From: Blautia sp.
Lineage (GTDB): Bacteria > Bacillota > Clostridia > Lachnospirales > Lachnospiraceae
Assembly: GCA_029257805.1 (NCBI GenBank)
Contig: JARIAR010000009.1
Coordinates: forward strand, 1 to 64,000
Length of the DNA stretch: 64,000 nucleotides
Direction: 5' to 3'
Positions 25,021 through 33,503 of the stretch are shown here, in pieces (the first letter of the stretch is position 1; every line of letters starts with the position of its first letter). Position numbers and translations under genes: made by a program. The notes beneath the pieces were generated by a model that made no database searches, had not been told where the DNA came from, and saw only the letters and a program-made list of their open reading frames with translations.

Positions 25021-26488
25021 TTTTTTTCAGCTCCTTTTCTATTATATAATCGTATTTTTCTATTTGGGATTTTAATATTTTTTTCTGGTTCAATAAACCT
25101 TTAATATCAATTTCTTCCTCTTTGGAAGACTGACTTACAGCTTTCCAAAATAAAAAACCATCTGAGATTTCATCAGATTTTATCACTTGTGATATGTCAT
25201 CAGAATATGCTCCATCAGTTATACGCTTCTGCATTCTTTTCAAAATCTCATCTATGTGCTGTATTTTCATAATATTTCTGTTTTTTTGTTTGTTATACAG
25301 GTTTGAGGTGTCTATCATTTGCACATATTCCGAGTTTGGTTTTAACACCAGACAACACACTTCGATCGCAGTATTCATAAACAGATTTTTGGGAAGCATA
25401 ATAACCGTATGTACTAATTTTCTGTTTAATAGCCATTTTCGTATTTGGGCCTCTTTCCCTTTTCGGTAAAGAACACCGGAAGGCAATAAAATTACGGCCA
25501 GCTCTCCCATATGATACACAACATGTTGTACAAATGCATAATCTGCCCTTGACTTCGGTGCTGGTATTGGATACTTCTCTGTTTTCTGTGGATTCCATTC
25601 CAAGGAAAAGGGTGGATTGGTTACCTGGACCTGATAAATTTCTCTTCCATTATCTAATAGTGTATCTCCTATTTTATAATTTACTTTGCGGTAATCTAAG
25701 CCATGGATGAGAGTATTGAGCAAGGCTAGCCTGTGCGACGTCGCATTTGTGTCGCAACCGTATAATTGCTCTACTGGCATATGGCTTGTAATCTCCAAAA
25801 GCATCGAACCTGATCCCAGACAGGGATCGCTCAAGCTTTGGATTCTATCAAAAAACAGAGAAACAATATTACAGATCAAAACACATAAACAGTGTGGTGT
25901 GTAAAACTCTCCTGATTTTTTACCGGTGCCAGATTCAAAAAGGTTAAGAAGCTGCATGTACTGTTTGCCAATGAAATCCCCTGACTCCACAGAACAGGTT
26001 TCATTTACTGCTTTTATCACATTGCATAGAACTTCATTTTCCAGATCTTGCAGATCAACTCGGAAAATTGTTGTCAGCATATCCCGAATTTTATTATCAA
26101 AAGCAGAAGAGATGATGCGAAGAAAAATATTTTCCAAGTCTTCGGTAGTAAAAGAGATATCTTCCGCTTTTTTCAATACCACTGAAAATAAATCCTCTGG
26201 AAGAACATAATAGCCAATCGCAGAAAAACACTTCAAAAGCACAGCTTTTTTTTGTGGATTTTCCCATTGTACTACATAATCTTCTCCCAGTCCGACCGCA
26301 ATGGAATTGATCTTTTTAGATATGTACCAATAAAATTCCAAAGTAAAAAATATGTCTTTGTACTTGTGGGTTTCAACATGTCCCCTTAATGCAGTTGCTG
26401 TTTTCCATACTGGATCCATGATTTTTTTTTGCTTGGCAGTATCAGGTGTTTTGTTTTTACTGCCAGCTTCTCCTTTCGTACCTTTCAC
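24995..26488 (-). CDS. hsdM: Type I-like N6-adenine DNA methyltransferase
   Basis: Up to 497 residues. The S-adenosylmethionine motif appears as SDPCLGSGSMLLEI and the catalytic motif as VTNPPFSLEW (NPPF). The GTG at 26486-26488 overlaps the -10 box of the upstream promoter and can hardly be transcribed, so the true start may be the ATG at 26419 (codon 24). No restriction subunit lies nearby, so the pair is a modification-only system. It probably protects the element from host restriction or changes host methylation. Confidence 0.83.
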   Translation of the reverse strand: MKGTKGEAGSKNKTPDTAKQKKIMDPVWKTATALRGHVETHKYKDIFFTLEFYWYISKKINSIAVGLGEDYVVQWENPQKKAVLLKCFSAIGYYVLPEDLFSVVLKKAEDISFTTEDLENIFLRIISSAFDNKIRDMLTTIFRVDLQDLENEVLCNVIKAVNETCSVESGDFIGKQYMQLLNLFESGTGKKSGEFYTPHCLCVLICNIVSLFFDRIQSLSDPCLGSGSMLLEITSHMPVEQLYGCDTNATSHRLALLNTLIHGLDYRKVNYKIGDTLLDNGREIYQVQVTNPPFSLEWNPQKTEKYPIPAPKSRADYAFVQHVVYHMGELAVILLPSGVLYRKGKEAQIRKWLLNRKLVHTVIMLPKNLFMNTAIEVCCLVLKPNSEYVQMIDTSNLYNKQKNRNIMKIQHIDEILKRMQKRITDGAYSDDISQVIKSDEISDGFLFWKAVSQSSKEEEIDIKGLLNQKKILKSQIEKYDYIIEKELKKIGKHNTSW

Positions 26489-26525
26489 TATAATCTTTCC
26501 TGTTTTTTCTTGCCGCCCAGATGAA
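26487..26525 (-). promoter_or_regulatory. 27-bp-gap promoter of hsdM
   Basis: Minus-strand TTCATCTGG (TTCATC at 26520-26525), 27 bp, TATAGT (26487-26492). The upstream box lies within 10 bp of the end of the sortase gene. Confidence 0.65.
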
Positions 26526-26532
26526 GGAAAAA

Positions 26533-27336
26533 TTATGGCTCTATTCTTACGGCCTGAACAACAAATCTTGTGGATTCGTTTCCGGTGCAGGTACTCAAGG
26601 TAATAATCTTATCTGTTTCTTTAAATGCTGGCGTAGCCACTTCTGAAATTGCATTTAGCTGCTGCATATGCTGCGCATATTCTATAAATTCCTGTCCTGG
26701 TCCCTTTATAAGAGTATATGTCTCCGAATTGATTTTAGCGGTATAGCCGGAAAAGATTTCATATTTATAATTGCCTTCTGGAGTAAGTACCCATATATAT
26801 CGGCTTTTCTGCATGGTTTCTGGAAATTTAAACTGCTTTAACTTTCCAAACATTGTACCATTTTTCATGTTGTGTCCATAAATAATCGTATTACAGCTAT
26901 TCATTTCTTTGCCACAATCGCTATCTATAAAGACTGAACCGGCAAAATTATCATTTTTTTCAAAAGTTCTGTGCAAGTAATAAGCATTGTCTTTTCCTTT
27001 TACCATCGGATAGCTGATTTCAGGGATACCTTCCACATATAGCCAACCCACATAATCCGAATTAATTTTCAAAAGCTTCTGATGGTCAATTTCTATCGGA
27101 GCCTGCCATGCTTTTGCAGTAGTTATTTTATATTCTTCTTTTGGACTTTCCTTCGGCTCTTGCTCGTTTATAACCATTTCTTTTATTTGATTATACTCGT
27201 CACTACCTTTTTTATATTCCGAGAAAATAGACCATAAATTACCTGCCGCATAAAGACATACAACAATGGCAACGCAAAGAACAAACGAAGAGAATACTGG
27301 AAAGGGTTTCTTTTTTTCACGGATTTTCAGCTCCAC
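26533..27336 (-). CDS. srtB: Class B sortase
   Basis: 267 residues from the GTG at 27336 (AGGAGG 7 nt upstream). N-terminal membrane helix at about 12-35. The sortase core carries IIYGHNMKNGTMFG with the catalytic His, ITLSTCTGN with the catalytic Cys (TLSTC, class B) and the Arg of STRFVVQ. It joins cell-wall substrates with a C-terminal sorting signal; the protein at 585-1748 is the best candidate in this window. It overlaps the upstream gene by a few bases. Confidence 0.88.
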   Translation of the reverse strand: MELKIREKKKPFPVFSSFVLCVAIVVCLYAAGNLWSIFSEYKKGSDEYNQIKEMVINEQEPKESPKEEYKITTAKAWQAPIEIDHQKLLKINSDYVGWLYVEGIPEISYPMVKGKDNAYYLHRTFEKNDNFAGSVFIDSDCGKEMNSCNTIIYGHNMKNGTMFGKLKQFKFPETMQKSRYIWVLTPEGNYKYEIFSGYTAKINSETYTLIKGPGQEFIEYAQHMQQLNAISEVATPAFKETDKIITLSTCTGNESTRFVVQAVRIEP

Positions 27337-27668
27337 GGACAATCCTCCTCTTCTTCCAGCTCTTCTTTTTTCTCTTTTTTAGTAAAAAATTCCGGATACA
27401 ACTCTGCTGAAGCGATGACCAATGCCACTTTTACCGGATTATCTAAAATTTCGGAAGCAATCTGATCAATATCCCATCCAGCTTTCCAAAGAGCAATGAT
27501 TTTTCCAGTCTCTCTCAACTGACTTAATTCTCTTGCTTCCATGCTATTAGATGGTAACACTTGATATAGAATTCCTTTTTGTGCTGCTTTTTTCAAATTT
27601 CCTTTATTCGTATCGTACTGAAGGACAAAGCCAAATTCTTTTTCTTTTTTACATTTCTTTAATCTCAC
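27327..27668 (-). CDS. Small unknown protein, possibly DNA-binding
   Basis: 113 residues, GTG start with AGGAG upstream. Residues 55-85 (KIIALWKAGWDIDQIASEILDNPVKVALVIA) read like a helix-turn-helix; the C-terminus is acidic (KKEKKEELEEEEDCP). Its end overlaps the sortase start, so translation is coupled. Function unknown. Confidence 0.6.
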   Translation of the reverse strand: MRLKKCKKEKEFGFVLQYDTNKGNLKKAAQKGILYQVLPSNSMEARELSQLRETGKIIALWKAGWDIDQIASEILDNPVKVALVIASAELYPEFFTKKEKKEELEEEEDCPWS

Positions 27669-27687
27669 TTTTAAACGTCTCCTTTGT

Positions 27688-28131
27688 TTAATTTTTTTCG
27701 GGTGCGTAGCGATAAATCAATGCGATAATATCTGCTACTTGATTCAGCCAAGAAAAATCATCGGAATCGACAGAATATGTACACTGATGATAAGGACAGG
27801 AGAACTCGCCTTCCAGTGGTTTGTCAGAACATACCCTTTGTGATTCGCTCGCATTATACATCGCCACTTTTTTTAGATTGCATTGGCCGTCAGGTGTTCG
27901 GTTACCAAGGCAGCGCAGCGCCTTTTCCAAATCCGGGCAATCTTTTACATCTGGTACGTCAACTGGTTCTTCCGTCATGACAACACGGAGTTGTCTCTCC
28001 ATCCATCTCAATTCTGCTATTTTTGTTTCAAGATTTTTCAGATCTTTTGTACGCATTTTAGGACACATGGCTGAAATGTATGTGTTTTCTCTCTGCAGAA
28101 CTTTTTTCAACAACTTACTAATTTGTTCCAT
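27688..28131 (-). CDS. Cys-rich unknown protein
   Basis: 147 residues from the ATG at 28131 (GGAGG upstream). The N-terminal 50 residues are helical and basic. The second half has Cys residues in CPDLEKALRCLGN, GQCNLKK, RVCSDK and FSCPYHQCTYS, which could bind a metal. Similar small proteins are common on Clostridial elements. Function unknown. Confidence 0.6.
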   Translation of the reverse strand: MEQISKLLKKVLQRENTYISAMCPKMRTKDLKNLETKIAELRWMERQLRVVMTEEPVDVPDVKDCPDLEKALRCLGNRTPDGQCNLKKVAMYNASESQRVCSDKPLEGEFSCPYHQCTYSVDSDDFSWLNQVADIIALIYRYAPEKN

Positions 28132-28174
28132 TTCACACCTCCGCAATTCCTATTCATATTCATGCTATGAAAAT

Positions 28175-28208
28175 ATGAAGAAAAGGCGGTTTCTCTCCGC
28201 CCTTTCTT
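28175..28208 (-). terminator. Terminator of the HD-domain gene
   Basis: Minus-strand AAGGGCGG / CCGCCTTTTC stem with a short loop and T-rich tail. Confidence 0.85.
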
Positions 28209-28228
28209 ATATCGAAATTATTATGCTG

Positions 28229-29143
28229 TTATCTGTATACTCTGGTTCCAAGTCCGAAAATCTTGTCTGATAACTCCTCACCTTCCATCATGTTTTCTCT
28301 GGTGCTGATAAATTGATACATACAAGCGTCTATGCAATCCAAGTGATGTAAAATACAAGCTTCAGGTATCGCCGGCAATTTAACAGCGCCGTGTTCAATC
28401 GTCCCGTGATGTGCCAATACCATATGTTGAAGCATATTTGCTTCTTTTTCTGGAACATCGTATTTTACTGCGTATTCCCTCACCATAACCGCACCGATAT
28501 AAGGATGTCCGAAAAGGGTTCCATCTGCAGTGTATTCTGCCCCACCGAAACCGTCACAGGAAAGTTCTTTTATTTTCCCTATATCGTGCAGGACAATCCC
28601 GCTTAATAGAAGTTCCCGGTTCACAGATTCAGAATAAACTTTTAAGATAGTGCAAGCAGAACGTACCATTGTCCATATATGGTAGAGCAAGCCGCCGCGA
28701 ATGTTATGGTGAATAATTTTGGCGGCGCCCCATACCATAAGTTTATCTTTATTATCTAAAAGAATGTTTCCTACCAGTGGCGCGTAAACACCTAATGTTG
28801 TAGAAAGATTATATATATCATCAAACATTTTCTCAGAAGGAAGTGGTGCGGATATAACAAATTCTTCTGGATTTCCATCTGCAACCAATTCGCAGCTATT
28901 GATACTATAGGAACGGGTATCATTGTACATTTTTACAAAAATAACCGCTTCTACAACATTTCCACGTTCAATCTCAAAATTTTCTTTTGCAGTATCCCAT
29001 AAATTTGCAGATATAATAGTTTCGCCATCTGAAAGTGACATATTAAGGTAAAGTGTATTGTTTTTTGTCCGTTTTTCTTCTACGTTTAAAAGTAATGCTT
29101 TTATCTTTGTAGCTTTGTTAAGTTCTAATTCTGTAAATCTCAT
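28229..29143 (-). CDS. YhaM-like OB-fold/HD-domain nuclease
   Basis: 304 residues. Residues 1-100 form an OB-fold nucleic-acid domain (IKALLLNVEEKRTKN, ANLWDT). Residues 145-290 form an HD domain: H in GGLLYHIWTM, then GIVLHDIGKI with the HD pair, and MVLAHHGTIEHG. This matches the YhaM 3'-5' exoribonuclease family. On the element it may trim RNA or process single-stranded DNA. AAAGGAG precedes the ATG, and a 27-bp-gap promoter and a palindrome copy are upstream. Confidence 0.83.
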   Translation of the reverse strand: MRFTELELNKATKIKALLLNVEEKRTKNNTLYLNMSLSDGETIISANLWDTAKENFEIERGNVVEAVIFVKMYNDTRSYSINSCELVADGNPEEFVISAPLPSEKMFDDIYNLSTTLGVYAPLVGNILLDNKDKLMVWGAAKIIHHNIRGGLLYHIWTMVRSACTILKVYSESVNRELLLSGIVLHDIGKIKELSCDGFGGAEYTADGTLFGHPYIGAVMVREYAVKYDVPEKEANMLQHMVLAHHGTIEHGAVKLPAIPEACILHHLDCIDACMYQFISTRENMMEGEELSDKIFGLGTRVYR

Positions 29144-29188
29144 AAAAAATTGCTCCTTTCCAAGACACTTGTTTGTTTTGTTACTGAA

Positions 29189-29227
29189 AGTATAACATTT
29201 CCCATTTATTTAATTTTTTCAAATGAA
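29189..29227 (-). promoter_or_regulatory. 27-bp-gap promoter of the YhaM-like gene
   Basis: Minus-strand TTCATTTG (TTCATT at 29222-29227), 27 bp, TATACT (29189-29194). Confidence 0.65.
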
Positions 29228-29263
29228 GAAAACCGTTATGAGGTCTGTTAGAAGTTGCGTGTG

Positions 29264-29287
29264 AAAAACGAATTTTAATTCGCTTTT
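29264..29287. repeat. Palindrome copy 4, imperfect
   Basis: AAAACGAATT - TT - AATTCGCTTT: one arm carries CG-C instead of CG-T. It lies about 40 bp upstream of the 27-bp-gap promoter. Confidence 0.75.
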
Positions 29288-29299
29288 TGCTTTTTTTAT

Positions 29300-29360
29300 A
29301 AAAGAAGTGCCCATATGCTACTCGAAAGAGAGGAAATATAGCAGCACATCGGGCACTCTA
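29300..29360 (-). terminator. Terminator of the Dcm-Dam-LDT-like operon
   Basis: Minus-strand AGTGCCC / GGGCACT with an inner stem, followed by TCTTTTAT. Confidence 0.8.
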
Positions 29361-29424
29361 TGTTAATTGCAGACAATGTTTTTAATGATTGTCTACTGAT
29401 TACAATATGCTAAATCCTAATTCA

Positions 29425-30738
29425 CTAATAAATCACTACAGCCATGCCGGGTTTGCATTTTTTTGAAAGTATATCTGCATACTCTTTCGTAATAAGCAGA
29501 TACGACTCATCAGATTCTACTTCAGGATACTGTTCAATAGATACTAATTCAACTGCCTTTGCAGACATATTGCCTGTTATATTTTCTGAACTGGAACGAA
29601 TTTCCATGTCCTGTCCGAAGGCGAGAGAAAATTCATCTCCTTCCTGTATATCTTTTAACATATAACAACCCGACTCCAAAGCACCGAAAACCCCAGAAGT
29701 TTGTATAATGGGTTTTCCATTTACATAACATATCATCTGTTTATTTTTCTTATCGATTTCTAAGTATGTGTATCCAATGTCATTAGAAATCCGACTCTGA
29801 GCACTTTGGATATATGCCGGTTTATGTACTTCCACAGCCCCCTTTTTTATTAACTCTTCTAGTTCTTTTATCTCCTTTTCCTGATTTATTACCCATCCAT
29901 AATCACCTCCGCTTATCTGTACTTTGCGGTCATCATAGGTAAGGAACTCTCTTGTAATACCTCTTGTATCATATTTTTTACCAAGTTCGTATACATAAGA
30001 GGCAATTTTTTCCTTGTCCAAAACATAATCTGTAAGAAAATCCTGAATCTTTTTGGCATCTACCCGTTCTGTTCGGTCCCCAAAATCATAGGTTATAATG
30101 GCGTCTTCGTATTTCTTGATTGTTTTATATTCTTTTTCCAATTCAGAAGCAGTTACCTGTGGTTCATCATAACAGCTTTCTAAATCTACAGACGCACTTC
30201 TTTTTCGTACAGCTGTTTCTATCGCTTCCATTGTTTTTACCTTATCAAGTTTTGTGCCTTCTTTTTCCGGAAAAATTTGGTATCCTTTATCCTTTGTATA
30301 AACGATACGGGCATCTATCGGTGTTTCCATGTCCCGGAAGCACTTTAAATTCGAAACAGATTCTTCCAGTTTTTTTGTATCTACAATGTCATTAATACCT
30401 TCATATTCTATAACCCGTTTGCAAGGACGGAACCAGAGTTTTTTATCCTGACTTTGGAGTATCTGCTGTAATTCATGAGATGCATCACAGGTAATCCCTA
30501 TTTCATCAGCTCCAAGTGCTTCTACGCCACCATTTCGGTATTGTACTGCCAGAGCATAAGATTTTGCCTGCTTATTCAATAATACTTCTACTTCCGGAAC
30601 TGTTTCCATGCCGATATTAAATTCTTGTACATAGGTATCTGGAAGAAAATGACTGGAAAAAAAATGGTAGCCATATCCATACACAATAATTACAAGACCG
30701 ACTCCCATTGCCAAAAGCATTTTTATTTTTTTATTCAT
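29425..30738 (-). CDS. L,D-transpeptidase-like protein without catalytic motif
   Basis: 437 residues from the ATG at 30738 (GAGGAGAG upstream). An N-terminal membrane helix is followed by two peptidoglycan-binding-4-like regions (about 40-330). A shortened YkuD-like domain begins at YTYLEIDKKNKQMICYVNGK and ends KPGMAVVIY. The ends align with the family, but the SHGC-x-x active-site segment is absent; where it should be the text reads NITGNMSAKAVEL. It is probably not an enzyme; cell-wall binding is plausible. The last gene after Dcm and Dam. Confidence 0.72.
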   Translation of the reverse strand: MNKKIKMLLAMGVGLVIIVYGYGYHFFSSHFLPDTYVQEFNIGMETVPEVEVLLNKQAKSYALAVQYRNGGVEALGADEIGITCDASHELQQILQSQDKKLWFRPCKRVIEYEGINDIVDTKKLEESVSNLKCFRDMETPIDARIVYTKDKGYQIFPEKEGTKLDKVKTMEAIETAVRKRSASVDLESCYDEPQVTASELEKEYKTIKKYEDAIITYDFGDRTERVDAKKIQDFLTDYVLDKEKIASYVYELGKKYDTRGITREFLTYDDRKVQISGGDYGWVINQEKEIKELEELIKKGAVEVHKPAYIQSAQSRISNDIGYTYLEIDKKNKQMICYVNGKPIIQTSGVFGALESGCYMLKDIQEGDEFSLAFGQDMEIRSSSENITGNMSAKAVELVSIEQYPEVESDESYLLITKEYADILSKKCKPGMAVVIY

Positions 30739-30770
30739 TTCTCTCCTCAATCCTCCTCAGTTTATTCCAA

Positions 30771-30806
30771 TGCAGCTAAGACTCCCGACTTTAGTCGAGG
30801 GTTATT
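30771..30806 (-). other. Hairpin with TAAAGTC loop upstream of the LDT-like gene
   Basis: Minus-strand CCCTCGACTAAAGTCGGGAG. It resembles the inner stem of the sipW and parR-like leader hairpins, and also the terminal hairpins of IS200/IS605 elements. Whether it is a regulator or a remnant is open. Confidence 0.4.
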
Positions 30807-30828
30807 GCCCCTTCTTTCTGAAGCTGCG

Positions 30829-31629
30829 TTACAACGGCAGCAGTTGTTGATAATTAACTGGTTTAAAATTCATCCACAAAATTTCTCTTTTTTTCGTACT
30901 TACCTGCGAATAACATATAGTTTCTTCTTTGTGCCAACCATGTAGCATTTCGTTATATAGGTCTGAATCATACCCACTTATAAGAACAGGACCTTTATGA
31001 GAAAGTAGCGCATCTAACAATTCCTCATGTTCCTCATCGGTCATCTCTTTTGCATACTGTCTGCCACGACGAGTCTGTAACATGTACGGTGGATCAGCGT
31101 AAATCAGAACATTTTCAAAATTATGATTCTTTATTGTATCTATTGCAGGGCGACACTCTATTTGTACGTTTCGTAAGCGTTCGGCAGTATTTATGAGTCT
31201 ATCTGGCAAGGTGCACCAATCTCTCACAGCATAAGCCTTTTCCCTGCCTTGTACATCATGTTTCCAGCCTACCTTATCTCCTGTTGTCCGAAAACCGTGC
31301 CCCATTTGGAGTTTGATAAGAAAGCAAACTGCTTTTTCAAAACTATCTTCCGGAACTTTTAAAAAAGCTTTTTCGTAAACTTGTCTGGAATATGGTGTGA
31401 AGAACACCTCATTTGCAAGCTTTTCAGGGGCTTTTTTAACCCATTCGAAAAAATTGACTACTTCTCCATCCAAGTCGTTTACTGTTTCAATATTACTTCG
31501 AGGCTTGTTGAAGAGTACCGCTCCGGAACCAAAGAATGGTTCGAGATAACTATGATGCTCCGGAAAAAATCCTATAATCCATTGTGCAATGGACCATTTG
31601 CTCCCAGGATATTTAATTATTGATTTCAT
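30829..31629 (-). CDS. dam: DNA adenine methyltransferase (Dam/D12 class)
   Basis: 266 residues. Motif I is PFFGSGAVLFNK, the catalytic motif DPPY lies in VLIYADPPYMLQTRRG, and the N-terminus KYPGSKWSIA is characteristic of D12-class N6-adenine methyltransferases. No cognate restriction enzyme is present. Together with Dcm and HsdMS it gives the element several methylation activities. AAAGGA precedes the ATG. It is in one operon with dcm. Confidence 0.88.
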   Translation of the reverse strand: MKSIIKYPGSKWSIAQWIIGFFPEHHSYLEPFFGSGAVLFNKPRSNIETVNDLDGEVVNFFEWVKKAPEKLANEVFFTPYSRQVYEKAFLKVPEDSFEKAVCFLIKLQMGHGFRTTGDKVGWKHDVQGREKAYAVRDWCTLPDRLINTAERLRNVQIECRPAIDTIKNHNFENVLIYADPPYMLQTRRGRQYAKEMTDEEHEELLDALLSHKGPVLISGYDSDLYNEMLHGWHKEETICYSQVSTKKREILWMNFKPVNYQQLLPL

Positions 31630-31677
31630 AAAAAATCCTTTCTCTTGTTATAGGTGATCTCCCACCGTTTTGCGCCG

Positions 31678-33384
31678 TTAAGCAAATCGTAGCTGCCCTG
31701 TTTCTTCCTGGTGCAGCCGGTCTGGTCTGCATATAGGGACTCTTTTTGATATACACATTTCCGGAAGGTTCGCTTTAACTAAAGCGGCAGGAAGTGGTGG
31801 ACATACCGCATTTCCACATCTTTTTACTTGCTCTGTTCTTCCATACTTTTTTCCTTCAGAATCGTGATCAATAATGTAATCTTCGGGGAAACCCTGGCAG
31901 CCGTAAAGTTCTTTGGGTTCTAACATACGCAAACCGATGTCTACTATTTTATAGTCCACACCATGAATTGATACCAATCCAAATCGGTCATGCGTAGGAA
32001 TTGTATCCAGTGGAGAAGATACACTCTGCCCTGTTCCATTTCCGTAATATTTGATTAAAAAGGTTCGGACTTCCCCAAAGTGTCCGTCTCCGGCTGTTAT
32101 TGTTGGAAGAGGAGCAAAAATATCTTTTCCGTCACAATGATTGTTCATCTGAATTAAATTAGATGTCACTAAAATATTTTTCTCATGCTTTCTACTATGG
32201 ATCTTTGAATTCTTCCGTTCATTTTGAATATTGTGTTCCTTCAGAAAAGAAGTTACTAATGCGTATCGGTTTGAAGAATCTATTGTCAAAAGTGGCCTAT
32301 CTACTTTTTGCCCACGCACTTCATTCCCTCCAACTTCGGAATGGTACTGAACCAGATATGGCTGGACAATTCCATAACCATGTTTCCCAGTAATGGTTGG
32401 AAGAGGCTCATTGATATTATTCGGCCTGCGTTCTCCACCGTGATTGCATTGTATAATAAATGGTTCTGGATTTTCTAAAACAAATTTCTGCAATCCCTTT
32501 GCAATGCGCTGCATCGTTTTATATGCCAAAGGACGTACTGCACGTATTCCATATTTTTCTTTGATTTCTTCCGCTGTATCAAATATAGACGGGCACGGTC
32601 GGCTGAAATCAATCTGTGTATAAGCTCCAACATAGGGTTCTAAAATCCCCTTTTTGACATTTATACTCTCTTTCGGTCCATGAGTAGGTTCTGGAAATAC
32701 AATAGGTTTTCCATCACACCGGGCAATCATGAAAAATCGTTTCCGCATAGTTGGTGCTCCATAATCCGCAGCAATTAATTCTTTCGTTTCGATTTTGTAA
32801 CCAAGTGCAACTAACTGCTTATGCCATTTTTGATATGTTTCCCCCTTCCTTTGGGAATCTGGCTGAAAAATTTGACGGTTTGCTGGGATCACTTCACCTG
32901 GCTGCGCAATTCTTGTTTTTGGCATTCCTACCTTATAATCAGACGATTTTGTCATATCTACAATCACACGTCTTGTTTTATTATCCCTAAGTGGAATACA
33001 TGGTCCCCATGTCTGAAATTCTTCCACATTTTCCAACATAATTACTCGCGGACGTACCATAGCTGCCCATTTCAGTACAATCCACGCAAGTCCTCGTATT
33101 TTCTTTTCTACAGGTTTTCCACCCTTCGCCTTACTGAAATGTTTACAGTCTGGTGAAAACCATGCTAATCCTACAGGATGTCCCCCACACGCTTTAATTG
33201 GATCAACATCCCAGACAGATTCGCAATAGTGTTTGGTATTGGGGTGATTTGTTTTGTGCATTCGAATTGCTTCCGGATCATGGTTAATTGCAATATCCGG
33301 ACTATATCCAGTTGCAAGTTCGATTCCTGTCGATGCACCTCCTCCGCCTGCAAAATTATCTACAATTAATTCTCCATTAATCAT
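31678..33384 (-). CDS. dcm: C5-cytosine DNA methyltransferase
   Basis: 568 residues from the ATG at 33384 (AGGAGG upstream). Motif I is NFAGGGGASTGIELATG, the catalytic Cys lies in WFSPDCKHFSKAKGG, motif VI is MLENVEEF, and the C-terminal motifs include RMLEPKELYGCQGFP. A long insertion contains several PLPTI/PLLTID-type repeats, as in phage and mobile-element Dcm proteins. It has a 27-bp-gap promoter. It likely protects transferred DNA from restriction. Confidence 0.9.
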   Translation of the reverse strand: MINGELIVDNFAGGGGASTGIELATGYSPDIAINHDPEAIRMHKTNHPNTKHYCESVWDVDPIKACGGHPVGLAWFSPDCKHFSKAKGGKPVEKKIRGLAWIVLKWAAMVRPRVIMLENVEEFQTWGPCIPLRDNKTRRVIVDMTKSSDYKVGMPKTRIAQPGEVIPANRQIFQPDSQRKGETYQKWHKQLVALGYKIETKELIAADYGAPTMRKRFFMIARCDGKPIVFPEPTHGPKESINVKKGILEPYVGAYTQIDFSRPCPSIFDTAEEIKEKYGIRAVRPLAYKTMQRIAKGLQKFVLENPEPFIIQCNHGGERRPNNINEPLPTITGKHGYGIVQPYLVQYHSEVGGNEVRGQKVDRPLLTIDSSNRYALVTSFLKEHNIQNERKNSKIHSRKHEKNILVTSNLIQMNNHCDGKDIFAPLPTITAGDGHFGEVRTFLIKYYGNGTGQSVSSPLDTIPTHDRFGLVSIHGVDYKIVDIGLRMLEPKELYGCQGFPEDYIIDHDSEGKKYGRTEQVKRCGNAVCPPLPAALVKANLPEMCISKRVPICRPDRLHQEETGQLRFA

Positions 33385-33429
33385 TACCAAACCTCCTGAT
33401 GCAAATATGCAAAATTTACTTATGCATAT

Positions 33430-33468
33430 ATTCTATCTAAAAAGAAAATTTTCCTCTTTCCAGATGAA
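33430..33468 (-). promoter_or_regulatory. 27-bp-gap promoter of dcm
   Basis: Minus-strand TTCATCTGG (TTCATC at 33463-33468), 27 bp, TAGAAT (33430-33435). The upstream box directly abuts the T-run of the previous terminator. Confidence 0.75.
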
Positions 33469-33500
33469 AAAAGAGATGCTCCCGCACCTCTTTTCCAAAA
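33465..33500 (-). terminator. Terminator of the PARP-like gene
   Basis: Minus-strand AAAAGAGGTGC / GCATCTCTTTT stem with TTTTTT tail. Nearly identical to the terminator at 39250-39285, so terminator plus promoter was duplicated as a block. Confidence 0.85.
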
Positions 33501-33503
33501 CTC

